Source of the DNA: Hoyosella sp. YIM 151337
GTDB taxonomy: Bacteria; Actinomycetota; Actinomycetes; Mycobacteriales; Mycobacteriaceae
Length of the DNA stretch: 64,000 bases
Direction: 5' to 3'
NCBI RefSeq assembly: GCF_026041215.1
Contig: NZ_JAPEIQ010000021.1
Coordinates: 62,001-126,000 of the forward strand
Position 1 is the stretch's first letter. Every line of letters starts with the position of its first letter. Shown here one piece after another: positions 8,749 to 16,867 of the stretch. A program made the translations under genes and the position numbers. The notes below the pieces were generated by a model, which did no database searches, had not been told where the DNA came from, and saw only the letters and a list, made by a program, of their open reading frames with translations.

Positions 8749-8753
8749 ACCAC

Positions 8754-8769
8754 CTATCCGTTCGGATAG
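8754..8769. promoter_or_regulatory. 16-bp dyad operator, copy 2 (mno promoter)
   Basis: CTATCCGTTCGGATAG: perfect 7-bp arms around TT, 166 bp before the mno start codon and 5 bp after the stop of the preceding gene. A second, shorter palindrome TATCCGGATA lies at 8793-8802. Best explained as the binding site of a dimeric activator of mno. Confidence 0.6.
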
Positions 8770-8934
8770 TGACAGCCCCCTCCCCTGGGCCGTATCCGGA
8801 TATCCAACCGAGTGGTTCTGGACGAAACCCATTCCCGGGCCTGTGATCGGCGTCATACGTTCACATCGCCCGATCCGGCAGCCGCCAAATGAATACCCCG
8901 CATCAGCAGCAAACTTGGAGAAAGGTTCGAAACC

Positions 8935-10227
8935 ATGCAGGTCGATGAACTCATCAAGCCGTTTCCCATCAAGGAATTCCATCCCTTCCCGCGGGCGCTC
9001 CTCGGCCCCGGGGCGCACGAAATCATCGGCCCCGAAGCCCTCAAGCTTGGCTTCAAGAAAGTCCTCGTAATGACGAGTGGCCTGCGCGGCACGAATATCG
9101 TCCCGAAGATCGTGGGGTCGCTGGAGTACCACGGACTCGAGGTCGTTCTGTACGACAAGGTCGAGTCGAACCCGAAAGACTACAACTCCATGGAGGGCGC
9201 TGCTCTTTACCAGGAGCACGGTTGCGACAGCTTTGTGTCCATCGGTGGCGGGTCCTCACACGACGCATGCAAGGGCGCGCGCATCTCGGTCGCGCATGAC
9301 GGCCGCAACGTCAACGAGTTCGAGGGCTTCAACAAGTCGGAGAACCCCAAGAACCCGCCGCACATCGCCGTCTCCACCACTGCTGGCACAGGTTCCGAAA
9401 CCTCGTGGGCATACGTCATCACAGACACCACAACCGACCCTGACAATCCACACAAGTACGTCGCCTTCGACGACGCCTGCGTTCCCACGCTCGCGATCGA
9501 CGACCCGGTGCTCTACTACGACTGCCCAACTGACTACACCGCCCAGTGTGGTTTCGACGTCCTTGCGCACGGTTCCGAACCGTTCGTTTCCCGGCTGAAC
9601 TTCACGCCCTCGATGGGTAGCGCCCTGTACTCCATCAAGCTGGTTGCCGAGAATCTGCGGCTCGCAACCTGGAACCCGCAGGAGCTCGAGGGCCGCCAGA
9701 ACATGATGTACGCGCAGTACATCGCCGGTCAGGCCTTCAACTCCGGGGGCCTGGGCATCGTTCACTCGATTTCACACGCCGTATCCGCGTTCTATGACAC
9801 GCACCATGGCCTGAACAACGCAATCGCGCTACCGCGCGTGTGGGCCTTCAACATGCCTGTCGCATACAAGAAGTACGCGCAGATCGCCGGCGCGATGGGT
9901 GTCGATACCTACGGCATGACAGACGTCCAGGCAGCTGACGCAGCACTCGCGGCAGCGATCCGACTGCTCCGCGACGTGGGCATCCCCGAGAAGTTCACCG
10001 ATGTCACGCAGGACACGTATTCGAAGAACCGCCTAGGCAAGGGTCCCACGAAGTTCTACGAGAACGCCAGTGTCATCAAAGGCAACGACGAGGACATCGA
10101 TCGCATTACCCGCCACGTCCTCGGCGACGCATGCACACCGGGCAACCCGAAGGAATGCACGTTCGAGACGGTTCGCCCAGTTGTCGAGCACAGCATGAAC
10201 GGCGATCTGGACGACCTGCTCAGCTGA
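8935..10227 (+). CDS. mno: Methanol:NDMA oxidoreductase (nicotinoprotein Fe-type ADH)
   Basis: A 430-aa group III (iron-type) alcohol dehydrogenase that closely resembles actinobacterial methanol:N,N-dimethyl-4-nitrosoaniline oxidoreductase. Family members are decamers with tightly bound NAD(P)H and oxidise methanol and other primary alcohols, passing electrons to mycofactocin in mycobacteria. Visible features: GGGSSHDACKG (about 97-107) for dinucleotide binding; metal ligands in FDVLAHGSEPF, HSISHAVSAF and YDTHHGLNNAIALP. GGAGAAAGG precedes the ATG. The upstream region carries the shared dyad operator. A strong stem-loop separates it from moxR, which suggests higher expression of mno than of the downstream genes. 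Formaldehyde as product follows from the family. Confidence 0.92.
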   Translation: MQVDELIKPFPIKEFHPFPRALLGPGAHEIIGPEALKLGFKKVLVMTSGLRGTNIVPKIVGSLEYHGLEVVLYDKVESNPKDYNSMEGAALYQEHGCDSFVSIGGGSSHDACKGARISVAHDGRNVNEFEGFNKSENPKNPPHIAVSTTAGTGSETSWAYVITDTTTDPDNPHKYVAFDDACVPTLAIDDPVLYYDCPTDYTAQCGFDVLAHGSEPFVSRLNFTPSMGSALYSIKLVAENLRLATWNPQELEGRQNMMYAQYIAGQAFNSGGLGIVHSISHAVSAFYDTHHGLNNAIALPRVWAFNMPVAYKKYAQIAGAMGVDTYGMTDVQAADAALAAAIRLLRDVGIPEKFTDVTQDTYSKNRLGKGPTKFYENASVIKGNDEDIDRITRHVLGDACTPGNPKECTFETVRPVVEHSMNGDLDDLLS

Positions 10228-10236
10228 TCCCAGACC

Positions 10237-10273
10237 GGGCTGCGGGCGGATGCTGACTCCCCGCCCGCAGCCC
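10237..10273 (+). terminator. GC-rich stem-loop between mno and moxR
   Basis: Perfect 13-bp stem (GGGCTGCGGGCGG and its complement) with an 11-nt loop, starting 9 nt after the mno stop. No T-run follows. It could be an attenuating terminator or an mRNA-stabilising 3' structure that sets mno above moxR. Confidence 0.65.
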
Positions 10274-10310
10274 CTCCACCATCGACTCTCGCTGAATTGA
10301 GGACGCCCGC

Positions 10311-11450
10311 ATGAGTTTCGACGAATCAGCCCTCGCCACGGTTGACGAGGTGACCACCGCGCTCGAATCGACTGGTTACATTGCGGACAAGCAGCTCTCG
10401 ACAACACTATTCCTGCTGATGCGGCTGGGTAAGCCGCTTCTCATCGAAGGGCCTGCGGGCGTTGGCAAAACAGAGCTGGCGAAGTCGCTCGCCTCGATCA
10501 CCGAGCGCCGGCTTGTGCGGCTCCAATGCTACGAAGGGCAAGACGAGACCAAGGCGCTGTACGAATGGGACTACGGTAAGCAGTTGCTGTACACGCAGAT
10601 CCTTCGGGACAAGATCGGCGAGATTATTGCCGATGCTGAGGATCTCGAAAGCGCGGTCGATCGGATTAGCGCCCAAGACAGTGTCTTCTTCTCGACTCGC
10701 TTCCTGAGTTCTCGACCGATCCTCGAAGCGGTTCAGTCCGACGATCCCGTCGTCCTGCTGATTGACGAGGTTGATCGTGCTGATGAGGCTCTCGAAGCTG
10801 TACTGCTGGAAATGCTTGGTGAATACCAGATTTCGATCCCCGAGATCGGAACCCTGCGCGCTAAGCACCCTCCCCTGGTCATTTTGACCTCCAACAACAC
10901 GCGTGACCTTGCCGAAGCGCTCAAGCGGCGCTGCCTGCACTTGTTCGCGGACTACCCCACCGCTGACCGTGAACTCGAGATCCTGCGTACCAAGGAAACG
11001 GGCCTCGACGACGCGCTTGCCGAACAACTCGTGGGCATTGTGCGAGGGCTCCGCAACCTCGACCTTCGAAAAGCACCGAGCATCTCCGAAACCGTCGATT
11101 GGGCGAGGACGCTCGCTGTTCTCGGTGCATCCGCTCTGACGGAGGATTTGCTCCACGAGACGATGTCTGTCGTCGTGAAGTACGAGAAGGACCTGAAGGC
11201 TGCGCGCACAGCGTTGCCGCATCTCCTCAATCCCGACGTCCACCCGGTGCCGAGGACCGCGCCGGACGACAGTCTGACTGACATTGCTGATTTTGAGGAC
11301 GGGCGCAATATCCGGGCACTCAAGGATCAGCCCGGGAGATTCACGCATGGGTACTACGGGACACCGTCTGCGGTGAAGGCCCCGTTACCCGCGTCGGTGA
11401 GCAGCAGTCAGGGGTCGCGCTCGTTCGCGCGGCACCGCGGAAGCAAGTGA
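10311..11450 (+). CDS. MoxR-type AAA+ ATPase
   Basis: A 379-aa AAA+ chaperone-like ATPase. Walker A is GPAGVGKTELAKS (about residues 47-59), Walker B is VVLLIDEVDRADE (about 146-158), sensor 1 is VILTSNNTRDLAEALKRRC (about 190-208), and a C-terminal lid follows. MoxR proteins work with von Willebrand factor A partners to insert metals or assemble enzyme complexes; CoxD/CoxE and MoxR of methanol dehydrogenase systems are known examples. The partner VWA gene starts 8 nt downstream. Being placed directly after mno suggests a role in maturing Mno or another cofactor-linked dehydrogenase. That role is inference. The last 40 residues are a low-complexity tail. Confidence 0.9.
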   Translation: MSFDESALATVDEVTTALESTGYIADKQLSTTLFLLMRLGKPLLIEGPAGVGKTELAKSLASITERRLVRLQCYEGQDETKALYEWDYGKQLLYTQILRDKIGEIIADAEDLESAVDRISAQDSVFFSTRFLSSRPILEAVQSDDPVVLLIDEVDRADEALEAVLLEMLGEYQISIPEIGTLRAKHPPLVILTSNNTRDLAEALKRRCLHLFADYPTADRELEILRTKETGLDDALAEQLVGIVRGLRNLDLRKAPSISETVDWARTLAVLGASALTEDLLHETMSVVVKYEKDLKAARTALPHLLNPDVHPVPRTAPDDSLTDIADFEDGRNIRALKDQPGRFTHGYYGTPSAVKAPLPASVSSSQGSRSFARHRGSK

Positions 11451-11457
11451 GCACCGC

Positions 11458-12957
11458 ATGGATGCCGCTGTCCAGGCGTTCGCATCGATACTGCGCTCAC
11501 ACGGAATGCGCGTGTCGGTGCCGGACGTGCTCGACGCGATCCGATGTGTGAAACAGCCGGGCATGCTTGTCGACCGAACGACCTTGAAATGCGCGCTGCG
11601 CGCTGCGCTACTCAAACAGCAGCGCGACTCAGCCGAGTTCGACCACCTCTTCGACGCGTTCTTCACCTTGTCGGATTCCGGCAGTGAATCCGCACGCACC
11701 GACACGCTGACGCTCAGTGACGAGGTCGCCGACGGGGAAGCACCGCCAGACACCGTCGCGAGCGCACACGCCCCCTTCGTGCTGTCCGATGATGCTTCAG
11801 CGAGCCCGCTCGCTGAAGGCCCAGCACCCGAGGATGTTCACGACTTTTTCGACACTGACAACCTTGCGTCCCGCCACAATCTCACCGAAGACGAAGGGAT
11901 GATCGACCTTTCTTCGCCTAGCGATGAGATGGCGTTCTCGCAGGGCAATCAAGCGACCGGTGAAGCGGGTTTCCGGATCCAGCTTGATACCGACCGCCTC
12001 CACACGTCCGGGGCAGCCGGGCAACTCGCGACCAGCGAAGGCACCTCCGTCAGCACCGGACTGAGCGCTGACGAGACAGATGCCCTGCTTGACTGGCTTG
12101 GCCCCCAAAGCGATTCGGCGGGCGGCGAGTCTGCGGATATTCGCGGCAATCTTTCCGCTGCGCTGAAGCGTCACGCCGAGGCGCTACTCGCGCTGCAGCG
12201 GCCGCGCGATGAATGGCGGCGCAGCGCGGTCGAGCCGGTCGATGAACAGCAACAGCGGGAATTAGGCGAGACTCTGCGGCGTCTTGCCCAGACAATACGC
12301 GGCGCACCCACGCACCGCCGCACGGTCTCTGCCCGCGGCCGGATCCATGCTGCCCGCACCATGCGGCGCAGCATGCGATACGGCGGCGTACCGTTCACCC
12401 CGGTCACGGTTTCCCGCCGTGACGATCGCGCCCACCTCGTGGTGGTGGCCGATATCAGTTTGTCGGTCCGCGCTACCACCCGTTTCACCCTTAATGTGCT
12501 GCATGGTCTATCCGACCTGTTCCGGCAGGTGCGGTCGTTCGTCTTCGTAGCGGACGTCACCGAAACCACGGAGCTATTCGCGGATTACCGGGATGCGGCG
12601 CTTGAGTTCATCCTGGGGGGTGACGTGCTCGATCTGGATGCGAACTCGGACTACGGCCATGTATTTCGGACGATGCTGTCCGAGCATTCGTCAGCGATCA
12701 ATCGAAAGACGACGCTGCTGGTGCTGGGCGACGGGCGGAGCAACGGAAACGATCCCGGCATCAGCGAGTTCGCGGAGCTAGCACGGCGGGCTCGCGAAAC
12801 TATTTGGCTATCACCAGAGCCGCGATACAGCTGGCGTCTCGGGAACTCCGCGATGTCGCAGTACGAAGAGCTGTGCGATCGGGTTCGTGTCGTGCGCAAC
12901 CTTCAGCAGTTGGAGCACGCGGCTATCGAGTTCAGCGGGAGAGAAGGCCGGGCATGA
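11458..12957 (+). CDS. VWA domain protein (CoxE-like), MoxR partner
   Basis: A 499-aa protein with an acidic, Asp/Ser/Thr-rich N-terminal half and a C-terminal von Willebrand A domain of the CoxE type. The MIDAS motif DxSxS reads DISLS (about residue 331), within HLVVVADISLSVRATTRF. GDGRSNGNDPG supplies the later metal-site loop. An arginine-rich linker (about 285-310) precedes the VWA fold. It probably binds the MoxR ATPase encoded 8 nt upstream and directs it to a client protein. It overlaps the methyltransferase start by ATGA, so all three are co-translated. Roughly the first 200 residues match no family I recognise and may be the client-binding part. Confidence 0.85.
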   Translation: MDAAVQAFASILRSHGMRVSVPDVLDAIRCVKQPGMLVDRTTLKCALRAALLKQQRDSAEFDHLFDAFFTLSDSGSESARTDTLTLSDEVADGEAPPDTVASAHAPFVLSDDASASPLAEGPAPEDVHDFFDTDNLASRHNLTEDEGMIDLSSPSDEMAFSQGNQATGEAGFRIQLDTDRLHTSGAAGQLATSEGTSVSTGLSADETDALLDWLGPQSDSAGGESADIRGNLSAALKRHAEALLALQRPRDEWRRSAVEPVDEQQQRELGETLRRLAQTIRGAPTHRRTVSARGRIHAARTMRRSMRYGGVPFTPVTVSRRDDRAHLVVVADISLSVRATTRFTLNVLHGLSDLFRQVRSFVFVADVTETTELFADYRDAALEFILGGDVLDLDANSDYGHVFRTMLSEHSSAINRKTTLLVLGDGRSNGNDPGISEFAELARRARETIWLSPEPRYSWRLGNSAMSQYEELCDRVRVVRNLQQLEHAAIEFSGREGRA

Positions 12958-13877
12958 CTATTTCACTGGACGACACCACACACATCGATCCGCTCGCGGC
13001 TCAACAACCATTCGAGTACGACGATGGGGTTATCCGGGTTTGTCAGCTGGAACAACGCTGGGGACGGCAAGACTGCGCACCAATGATCGCGCGGACCCCC
13101 CATTTCCATGTGTGCACCGTGGGCGGACGGCTGGAGATTCGGCACTGGCTGCGGCCGGACCAGATTGACAACGACCTCACCGGCATTGTGCTCGGTGAGC
13201 TGTTTGCACCTGGCCTGCTCAGCGGAAACGGCATGTTCGAGCGCGTCTTCACCGGCATAATCCGCTCCACCGTGCCCGAGCCGATTCGCGCGTGGAGCGC
13301 GTTCTACGCCAACACGCTGCGGCGCGTTCGCGCCTGCTGGCATCACACAGATGCAGACATGCGGCCAGGCTCCCAGATCACGGAGATGGCACCGGTGTAC
13401 AGCCGGGCACTGCGCCTCGTACCGCCGGGCCGGGTACTCGATCTCGGGTCGTGCTTCGGTTTCGTGCCCCTTCTGCTCGCGGAAACGCGACAGCACACCG
13501 TGACGGCATCCGACGTCGTGGCTGGAAGTATGGATTTGCTTGGTGCGGTGGCCCGTGAACGTGGCGCGCCGCTCACCACGCTGGTGTGTGACGCGGCGGC
13601 GGTTCCGCTGCCGGATAACTCATTCGACACGGTGACGGCGCTGCACCTGATCGAGCATCTTCCCGCCGATCACGCACGGGCAGTGTTGCATGAAGCGGTG
13701 CGGCTAGCTTCAAAATGGGTGGTCGTGGCCGTGCCCTTTGAGGACGAGCCCAATCCGGCGTACGGACACGTGCAGGCCTTTGATGCGCGCGAACTTCGCG
13801 CCCTGGGCCACGAGGTTGGACGGCCGTTCACCGTGTCGGAGTACCACGGCGGCTGGCTGCTTCTCGACACCGAATGA
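12954..13877 (+). CDS. mftM: SAM-dependent methyltransferase, probable mycofactocin methyltransferase MftM
   Basis: A 307-aa class I methyltransferase. Its C-terminal half carries the SAM site: VLDLGSCFGFVPLLLAE (about 160-176, motif I), ASDV (acidic loop), VCDAAAVPLPDNSFDTVTALHLIEHL (motifs II-III). A distinctive N-terminal domain of about 130 residues precedes it. MftM of M. smegmatis, a similar-sized enzyme encoded near mno and MnoSR, methylates the oligoglucosyl chain of mycofactocin. Size, architecture and operon context with mno support the same role here. The start ATG overlaps the VWA stop. A general small-molecule methyltransferase is the alternative. Confidence 0.72.
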   Translation: MTISLDDTTHIDPLAAQQPFEYDDGVIRVCQLEQRWGRQDCAPMIARTPHFHVCTVGGRLEIRHWLRPDQIDNDLTGIVLGELFAPGLLSGNGMFERVFTGIIRSTVPEPIRAWSAFYANTLRRVRACWHHTDADMRPGSQITEMAPVYSRALRLVPPGRVLDLGSCFGFVPLLLAETRQHTVTASDVVAGSMDLLGAVARERGAPLTTLVCDAAAVPLPDNSFDTVTALHLIEHLPADHARAVLHEAVRLASKWVVVAVPFEDEPNPAYGHVQAFDARELRALGHEVGRPFTVSEYHGGWLLLDTE

Positions 13878-13884
13878 GAACGCC

Positions 13885-13918
13885 GAATCCGCTGCAGCAC
13901 CCGTGCTGCAGCGGATTC
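13885..13918. terminator. Bidirectional terminator between mftM and fadB2
   Basis: Perfect 16-bp inverted repeat (GAATCCGCTGCAGCAC and its complement) around a CC centre, lying between two convergent stop codons (13877 and 13934). Confidence 0.8.
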
Positions 13919-13933
13919 AGGTCTGCCTGCGTG

Positions 13934-14782
13934 TCAGCTGTAGTCGTAGAAGCCCCGGCCGGTCTTACGGCCCAGGCGTCCGGCCTCGACCATGCGGCGA
14001 AGCAAAGGCGGCGGAACCAGGTGCGGCTCACCAAACTCCTCGTACAGCGACTGCGCCGCGGCGAGGGTGACGTCTAGACCGACCAGGTCGATCAGGGTCA
14101 GCGGGCCCATGGAGTAGCCGGCACCAGCCTTCATCGCGGCGTCGATGTCTTCCTTGCTGGCGTAACCGGATTCGAGCATTCGCACCGCGGATGTCAGGTA
14201 CGGGATGAGAAGTGCGTTGACGATGAATCCCGCGCGGTCGCCAACTCGCACCACGGTCTTGTTGAGCACGTCCTTGGCGTAGTCAAAAACGGCATTCGCG
14301 GTCGCGTCGTCCGTGCTGAGCGCCTCTACGATCTCGACGAGCGGCATCAAGGGCACGGGGTTGAAGAAGTGCATGCCAACAACCTGGCCGGGGCGCTGCG
14401 TCGCCTGTGCCATCTTGATCACCGGAATTGACGATGTATTCGTCGCGAGAATGCCTTCCGGCTTCACGATTTTGTCGAGCTTCGCGAAGATCTCTGTTTT
14501 CAGCGACTCGATTTCCGGGGCCGCCTCGATGACGAGGTCCCGGTCCGAGAACTGTTCGGCGTCGAGTGTCACCCCGACACGACTCAGCGCGGCGTCAGCG
14601 TCTTCTTGGCTGCGCTTACCCGATTTCACGGCACGTGCGAGTGACTTCTCCACCCGCGCGGTGGCGGCATCGGCGAACTCCTGTTTGGTTTCGAGGATGA
14701 GCACCTCGCTGCCTGCTGCCGCGCACACTTCCGCGATACCGGCGCCCATCGTCCCGCCGCCGACTACTCCGATTTTCTTCAA
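13934..14782 (-). CDS. fadB2: 3-hydroxybutyryl-CoA dehydrogenase
   Basis: A 282-aa cytoplasmic NAD(P)-dependent dehydrogenase that interconverts 3-hydroxyacyl-CoA and 3-oxoacyl-CoA. The N-terminal Rossmann fingerprint is KKIGVVGGGTMGAGIAEVCA. The catalytic histidine lies in VVGMHFFNPVPLMPLVEIV (about residue 138), and DRAGFIVNALLIPYL is the family's substrate-domain signature. Length matches mycobacterial FadB2 and clostridial Hbd. The gene is separated from the upstream acyl-CoA dehydrogenase by a strong stem-loop, so it probably has its own promoter. Role: short-chain beta-oxidation or butyrate metabolism. Confidence 0.92.
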   Translation of the reverse strand: MKKIGVVGGGTMGAGIAEVCAAAGSEVLILETKQEFADAATARVEKSLARAVKSGKRSQEDADAALSRVGVTLDAEQFSDRDLVIEAAPEIESLKTEIFAKLDKIVKPEGILATNTSSIPVIKMAQATQRPGQVVGMHFFNPVPLMPLVEIVEALSTDDATANAVFDYAKDVLNKTVVRVGDRAGFIVNALLIPYLTSAVRMLESGYASKEDIDAAMKAGAGYSMGPLTLIDLVGLDVTLAAAQSLYEEFGEPHLVPPPLLRRMVEAGRLGRKTGRGFYDYS

Positions 14783-14845
14783 GGAAGGCTCCTGCTACTT
14801 GGTTGGGGCTGACTGCTCGTCACGCGCTCGCATAATCGCACAGGA

Positions 14846-14888
14846 AACGGGACACATTCACAGGTACGTGTCGTGAATCTGTCCCGTT
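14846..14888 (-). terminator. Stem-loop after acyl-CoA dehydrogenase gene
   Basis: Arms at 14846-14861 (AACGGGACACATTCAC) and 14873-14888 pair at 15 of 16 positions with an 11-nt loop. It begins 15 nt downstream of the fadE stop on the reverse strand. Confidence 0.7.
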
Positions 14889-14903
14889 GATCGTGAACCT
14901 GTG

Positions 14904-16076
14904 TCAGCGGAGCAGTGCGCGCGACATGACTACGCGCTGAATCTGGTTGGTGCCCTCGTAGATTTGCGTGATCTTGGCGTCGCGCATCATCCGCTCGACC
15001 GGGAAATCGGTGGTGAATCCCGCACCACCGAACAGTTGCACCGCGTCGGTCGTTACCTCCATCGCCACATCAGACGCGAAGCACTTGCTGGCGGCAGAGA
15101 TGAAGCCTAGATTTCCTTCACCGCGCTCCGCACGCGCGGCAGCGCTGTAGACCATAAGTCGCGCGGCCTCGACCTTCATCGCCATGTCGGCGAGCATGAA
15201 CTGCACGCCCTGGAAGCTGCTGATCGAGGTGCCGAACTGTTTGCGATCCTTGGTGTATTCGATAGCGGCATCGAGCGCGCCCTGAGCAATGCCTACTGCC
15301 TGCGCACCGATCGTGGGCCGGGTGTGGTCGAGGGTTTGCAGTGCGGTTTTGAAGCCGGTACCCGGTTGCCCGATGATCCGGTCACCGGGGATGCGACAGT
15401 TCTCGAAATACAGTTCCGCGGTCGGCGAGCCCTTGATGCCGAGCTTCTTTTCCTTCGGACCGACGATGAACCCGTCATCGTCTTTGTGCACCATAAACGC
15501 CGAGATTCCGTTGGCACCTTTGTCCGCATCCGTCACCGCCATCACGGTGTACCAGCTGGATTTGCCACCGTTGGTGATCCAGCACTTCGAACCGTTCAGA
15601 ATCCAGTCATCGCCGTCCTGCTTCGCGCGGGTGCGCATGGACGCGGCATCTGACCCCGCCTCACGCTCCGACAGCGCGTACGACGCCATCGCCTCACCGG
15701 AAGCCAGCTGCGGAAGTACCTGCTTCTTCAGCTCCTCCGAGCCCTGCAGAATCAAACCCATCGTGCCGAGTTTGTTGACCGCGGGAATGAGGGACGACGA
15801 TCCACATACTCGCGCCACTTCCTCGATGACGATGCACGTAGCAACTGAGTCCGCGCCCTGACCGCCGTACTCCTCGGGGACGTGCACCGCGTTAAATCCC
15901 GAGGCTGTCAGCGCGGATAGCGCCTCCTCAGGGAAACGGGACTGCTCGTCGACGTCTTTGGCGTAAGGAGCGATCTCCTTTTCGGAGAGCGCACGGATTG
16001 CGGCGCGCAGCTCATCGTGTTCTTCATTGAGCTTGAACAGGTCAAAGTCAGGGTTGCCAGCCATGGGGCGGTTCAC
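14904..16076 (-). CDS. fadE25: Acyl-CoA dehydrogenase (FadE25-like)
   Basis: A 390-aa flavoprotein of the acyl-CoA dehydrogenase family that forms the alpha-beta double bond of acyl-CoA and passes electrons to ETF. FAD/substrate signatures are ALSEREAGSDAASM (about 134-147) and GSKCWITNGG. The C-terminal block QLFGGAGFTTDFPVERMMRDAKITQIYEGTNQIQR contains the catalytic glutamate in YEGTN. It strongly resembles mycobacterial FadE25. An internal ATG at 16064 (MAGNPDF) is an alternative start. Just upstream, two identical 13-bp palindromes flank a TATAGC -10-like element, and a TetR gene follows, so local repression by that TetR is likely. Confidence 0.88.
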   Translation of the reverse strand: MNRPMAGNPDFDLFKLNEEHDELRAAIRALSEKEIAPYAKDVDEQSRFPEEALSALTASGFNAVHVPEEYGGQGADSVATCIVIEEVARVCGSSSLIPAVNKLGTMGLILQGSEELKKQVLPQLASGEAMASYALSEREAGSDAASMRTRAKQDGDDWILNGSKCWITNGGKSSWYTVMAVTDADKGANGISAFMVHKDDDGFIVGPKEKKLGIKGSPTAELYFENCRIPGDRIIGQPGTGFKTALQTLDHTRPTIGAQAVGIAQGALDAAIEYTKDRKQFGTSISSFQGVQFMLADMAMKVEAARLMVYSAAARAERGEGNLGFISAASKCFASDVAMEVTTDAVQLFGGAGFTTDFPVERMMRDAKITQIYEGTNQIQRVVMSRALLR

Positions 16077-16087
16077 TCCTCAAGTGC

Positions 16088-16143
16088 GGCACTCAGTGCC
16101 AGCTATAGACGACACCACCCAGTGAAACATGGCACTTAGTGCC
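16088..16143. promoter_or_regulatory. Twin TetR-type operators in the fadE promoter
   Basis: Two copies of GGCACTNAGTGCC at 16088-16100 and 16131-16143, centre-to-centre 43 bp (about four helical turns). They lie between the TetR stop and the fadE start. A TATAGC -10-like hexamer on the reverse strand lies between them. Confidence 0.7.
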
Positions 16144-16145
16144 AG

Positions 16146-16847
16146 TCAAGAGGTGAGCTGTCCGGGGTCGACCTGGTTTCGCACGGCGTTCGCGATTACC
16201 TCAGCGGGAGTGCCCGCCGGGTACTTCACCACCAGGATTTCCGCGCCGGCCGCCTTGCTGGGTGCGACACGGTACGTTGTGCGCACACCCGCTAGCGCGT
16301 CCTCTAGCGCGTCAACCGTCGCCATGCTGTCGCCGCGGATCATCGCGCGGAGGAGGTAATTGTGGCACGCAGTGACAGCCGCTGCGTATCCGACGATCGT
16401 GAGCACCTCGACGTCTGGCTGCGCCGCTCGAAGATAGTCCACGAAAATGCGCTCGTAGCTGTGCGTTGTGACGAGTTCACGGTCACGCAATGCGGGAACC
16501 CGCTGAACCACGCGGTATCGGCGCAGTGAAAGGTCGCGATTGTCGCGGAAGTGTAGGAACACGATCTTCGCGGCCTCGCAGATGGCCGCCCACGGATCTG
16601 CGTCCGCCGCGTTCAGGTACTGCTCGACGTCATTGAGCAACTGTTCATGGTCGGCGAAGATCACACCTTCCTTTGAGCGGAACTGCCGGAAGAACGTCCG
16701 CCGCGAGATCCCCGCCGCAGCAGCGATCTCATCGACGGACGTCGCTTCGTAACCACCTTCAGCGAAAAGGTCGATCGCCTTCGCGACCACACGCACCCGG
16801 AAGTCCGAGTCTCCTTCGCCAAGCTCAGTCATGTCCGCAAGTATCAC
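16146..16847 (-). CDS. TetR family transcriptional regulator
   Basis: A 233-aa regulator. The N-terminal helix-turn-helix is clear: AIDLFAEGGYEATSVDEIAAAAGISRRTFFRQFRSKEGVIF (about residues 27-67). The C-terminal ligand domain is helical and contains AAVTACHNYLLRAMIRGD. Directly downstream on the same strand are twin palindromes in front of fadE, the probable target. The reading begins at GTG 16847; ATG 16832 (MTELGEGD) is equally possible. A fatty acyl-CoA ligand is likely from context but not shown. Confidence 0.88.
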   Translation of the reverse strand: MILADMTELGEGDSDFRVRVVAKAIDLFAEGGYEATSVDEIAAAAGISRRTFFRQFRSKEGVIFADHEQLLNDVEQYLNAADADPWAAICEAAKIVFLHFRDNRDLSLRRYRVVQRVPALRDRELVTTHSYERIFVDYLRAAQPDVEVLTIVGYAAAVTACHNYLLRAMIRGDSMATVDALEDALAGVRTTYRVAPSKAAGAEILVVKYPAGTPAEVIANAVRNQVDPGQLTS

Positions 16848-16867
16848 ATTGCGTCGTCGCCGACGCC

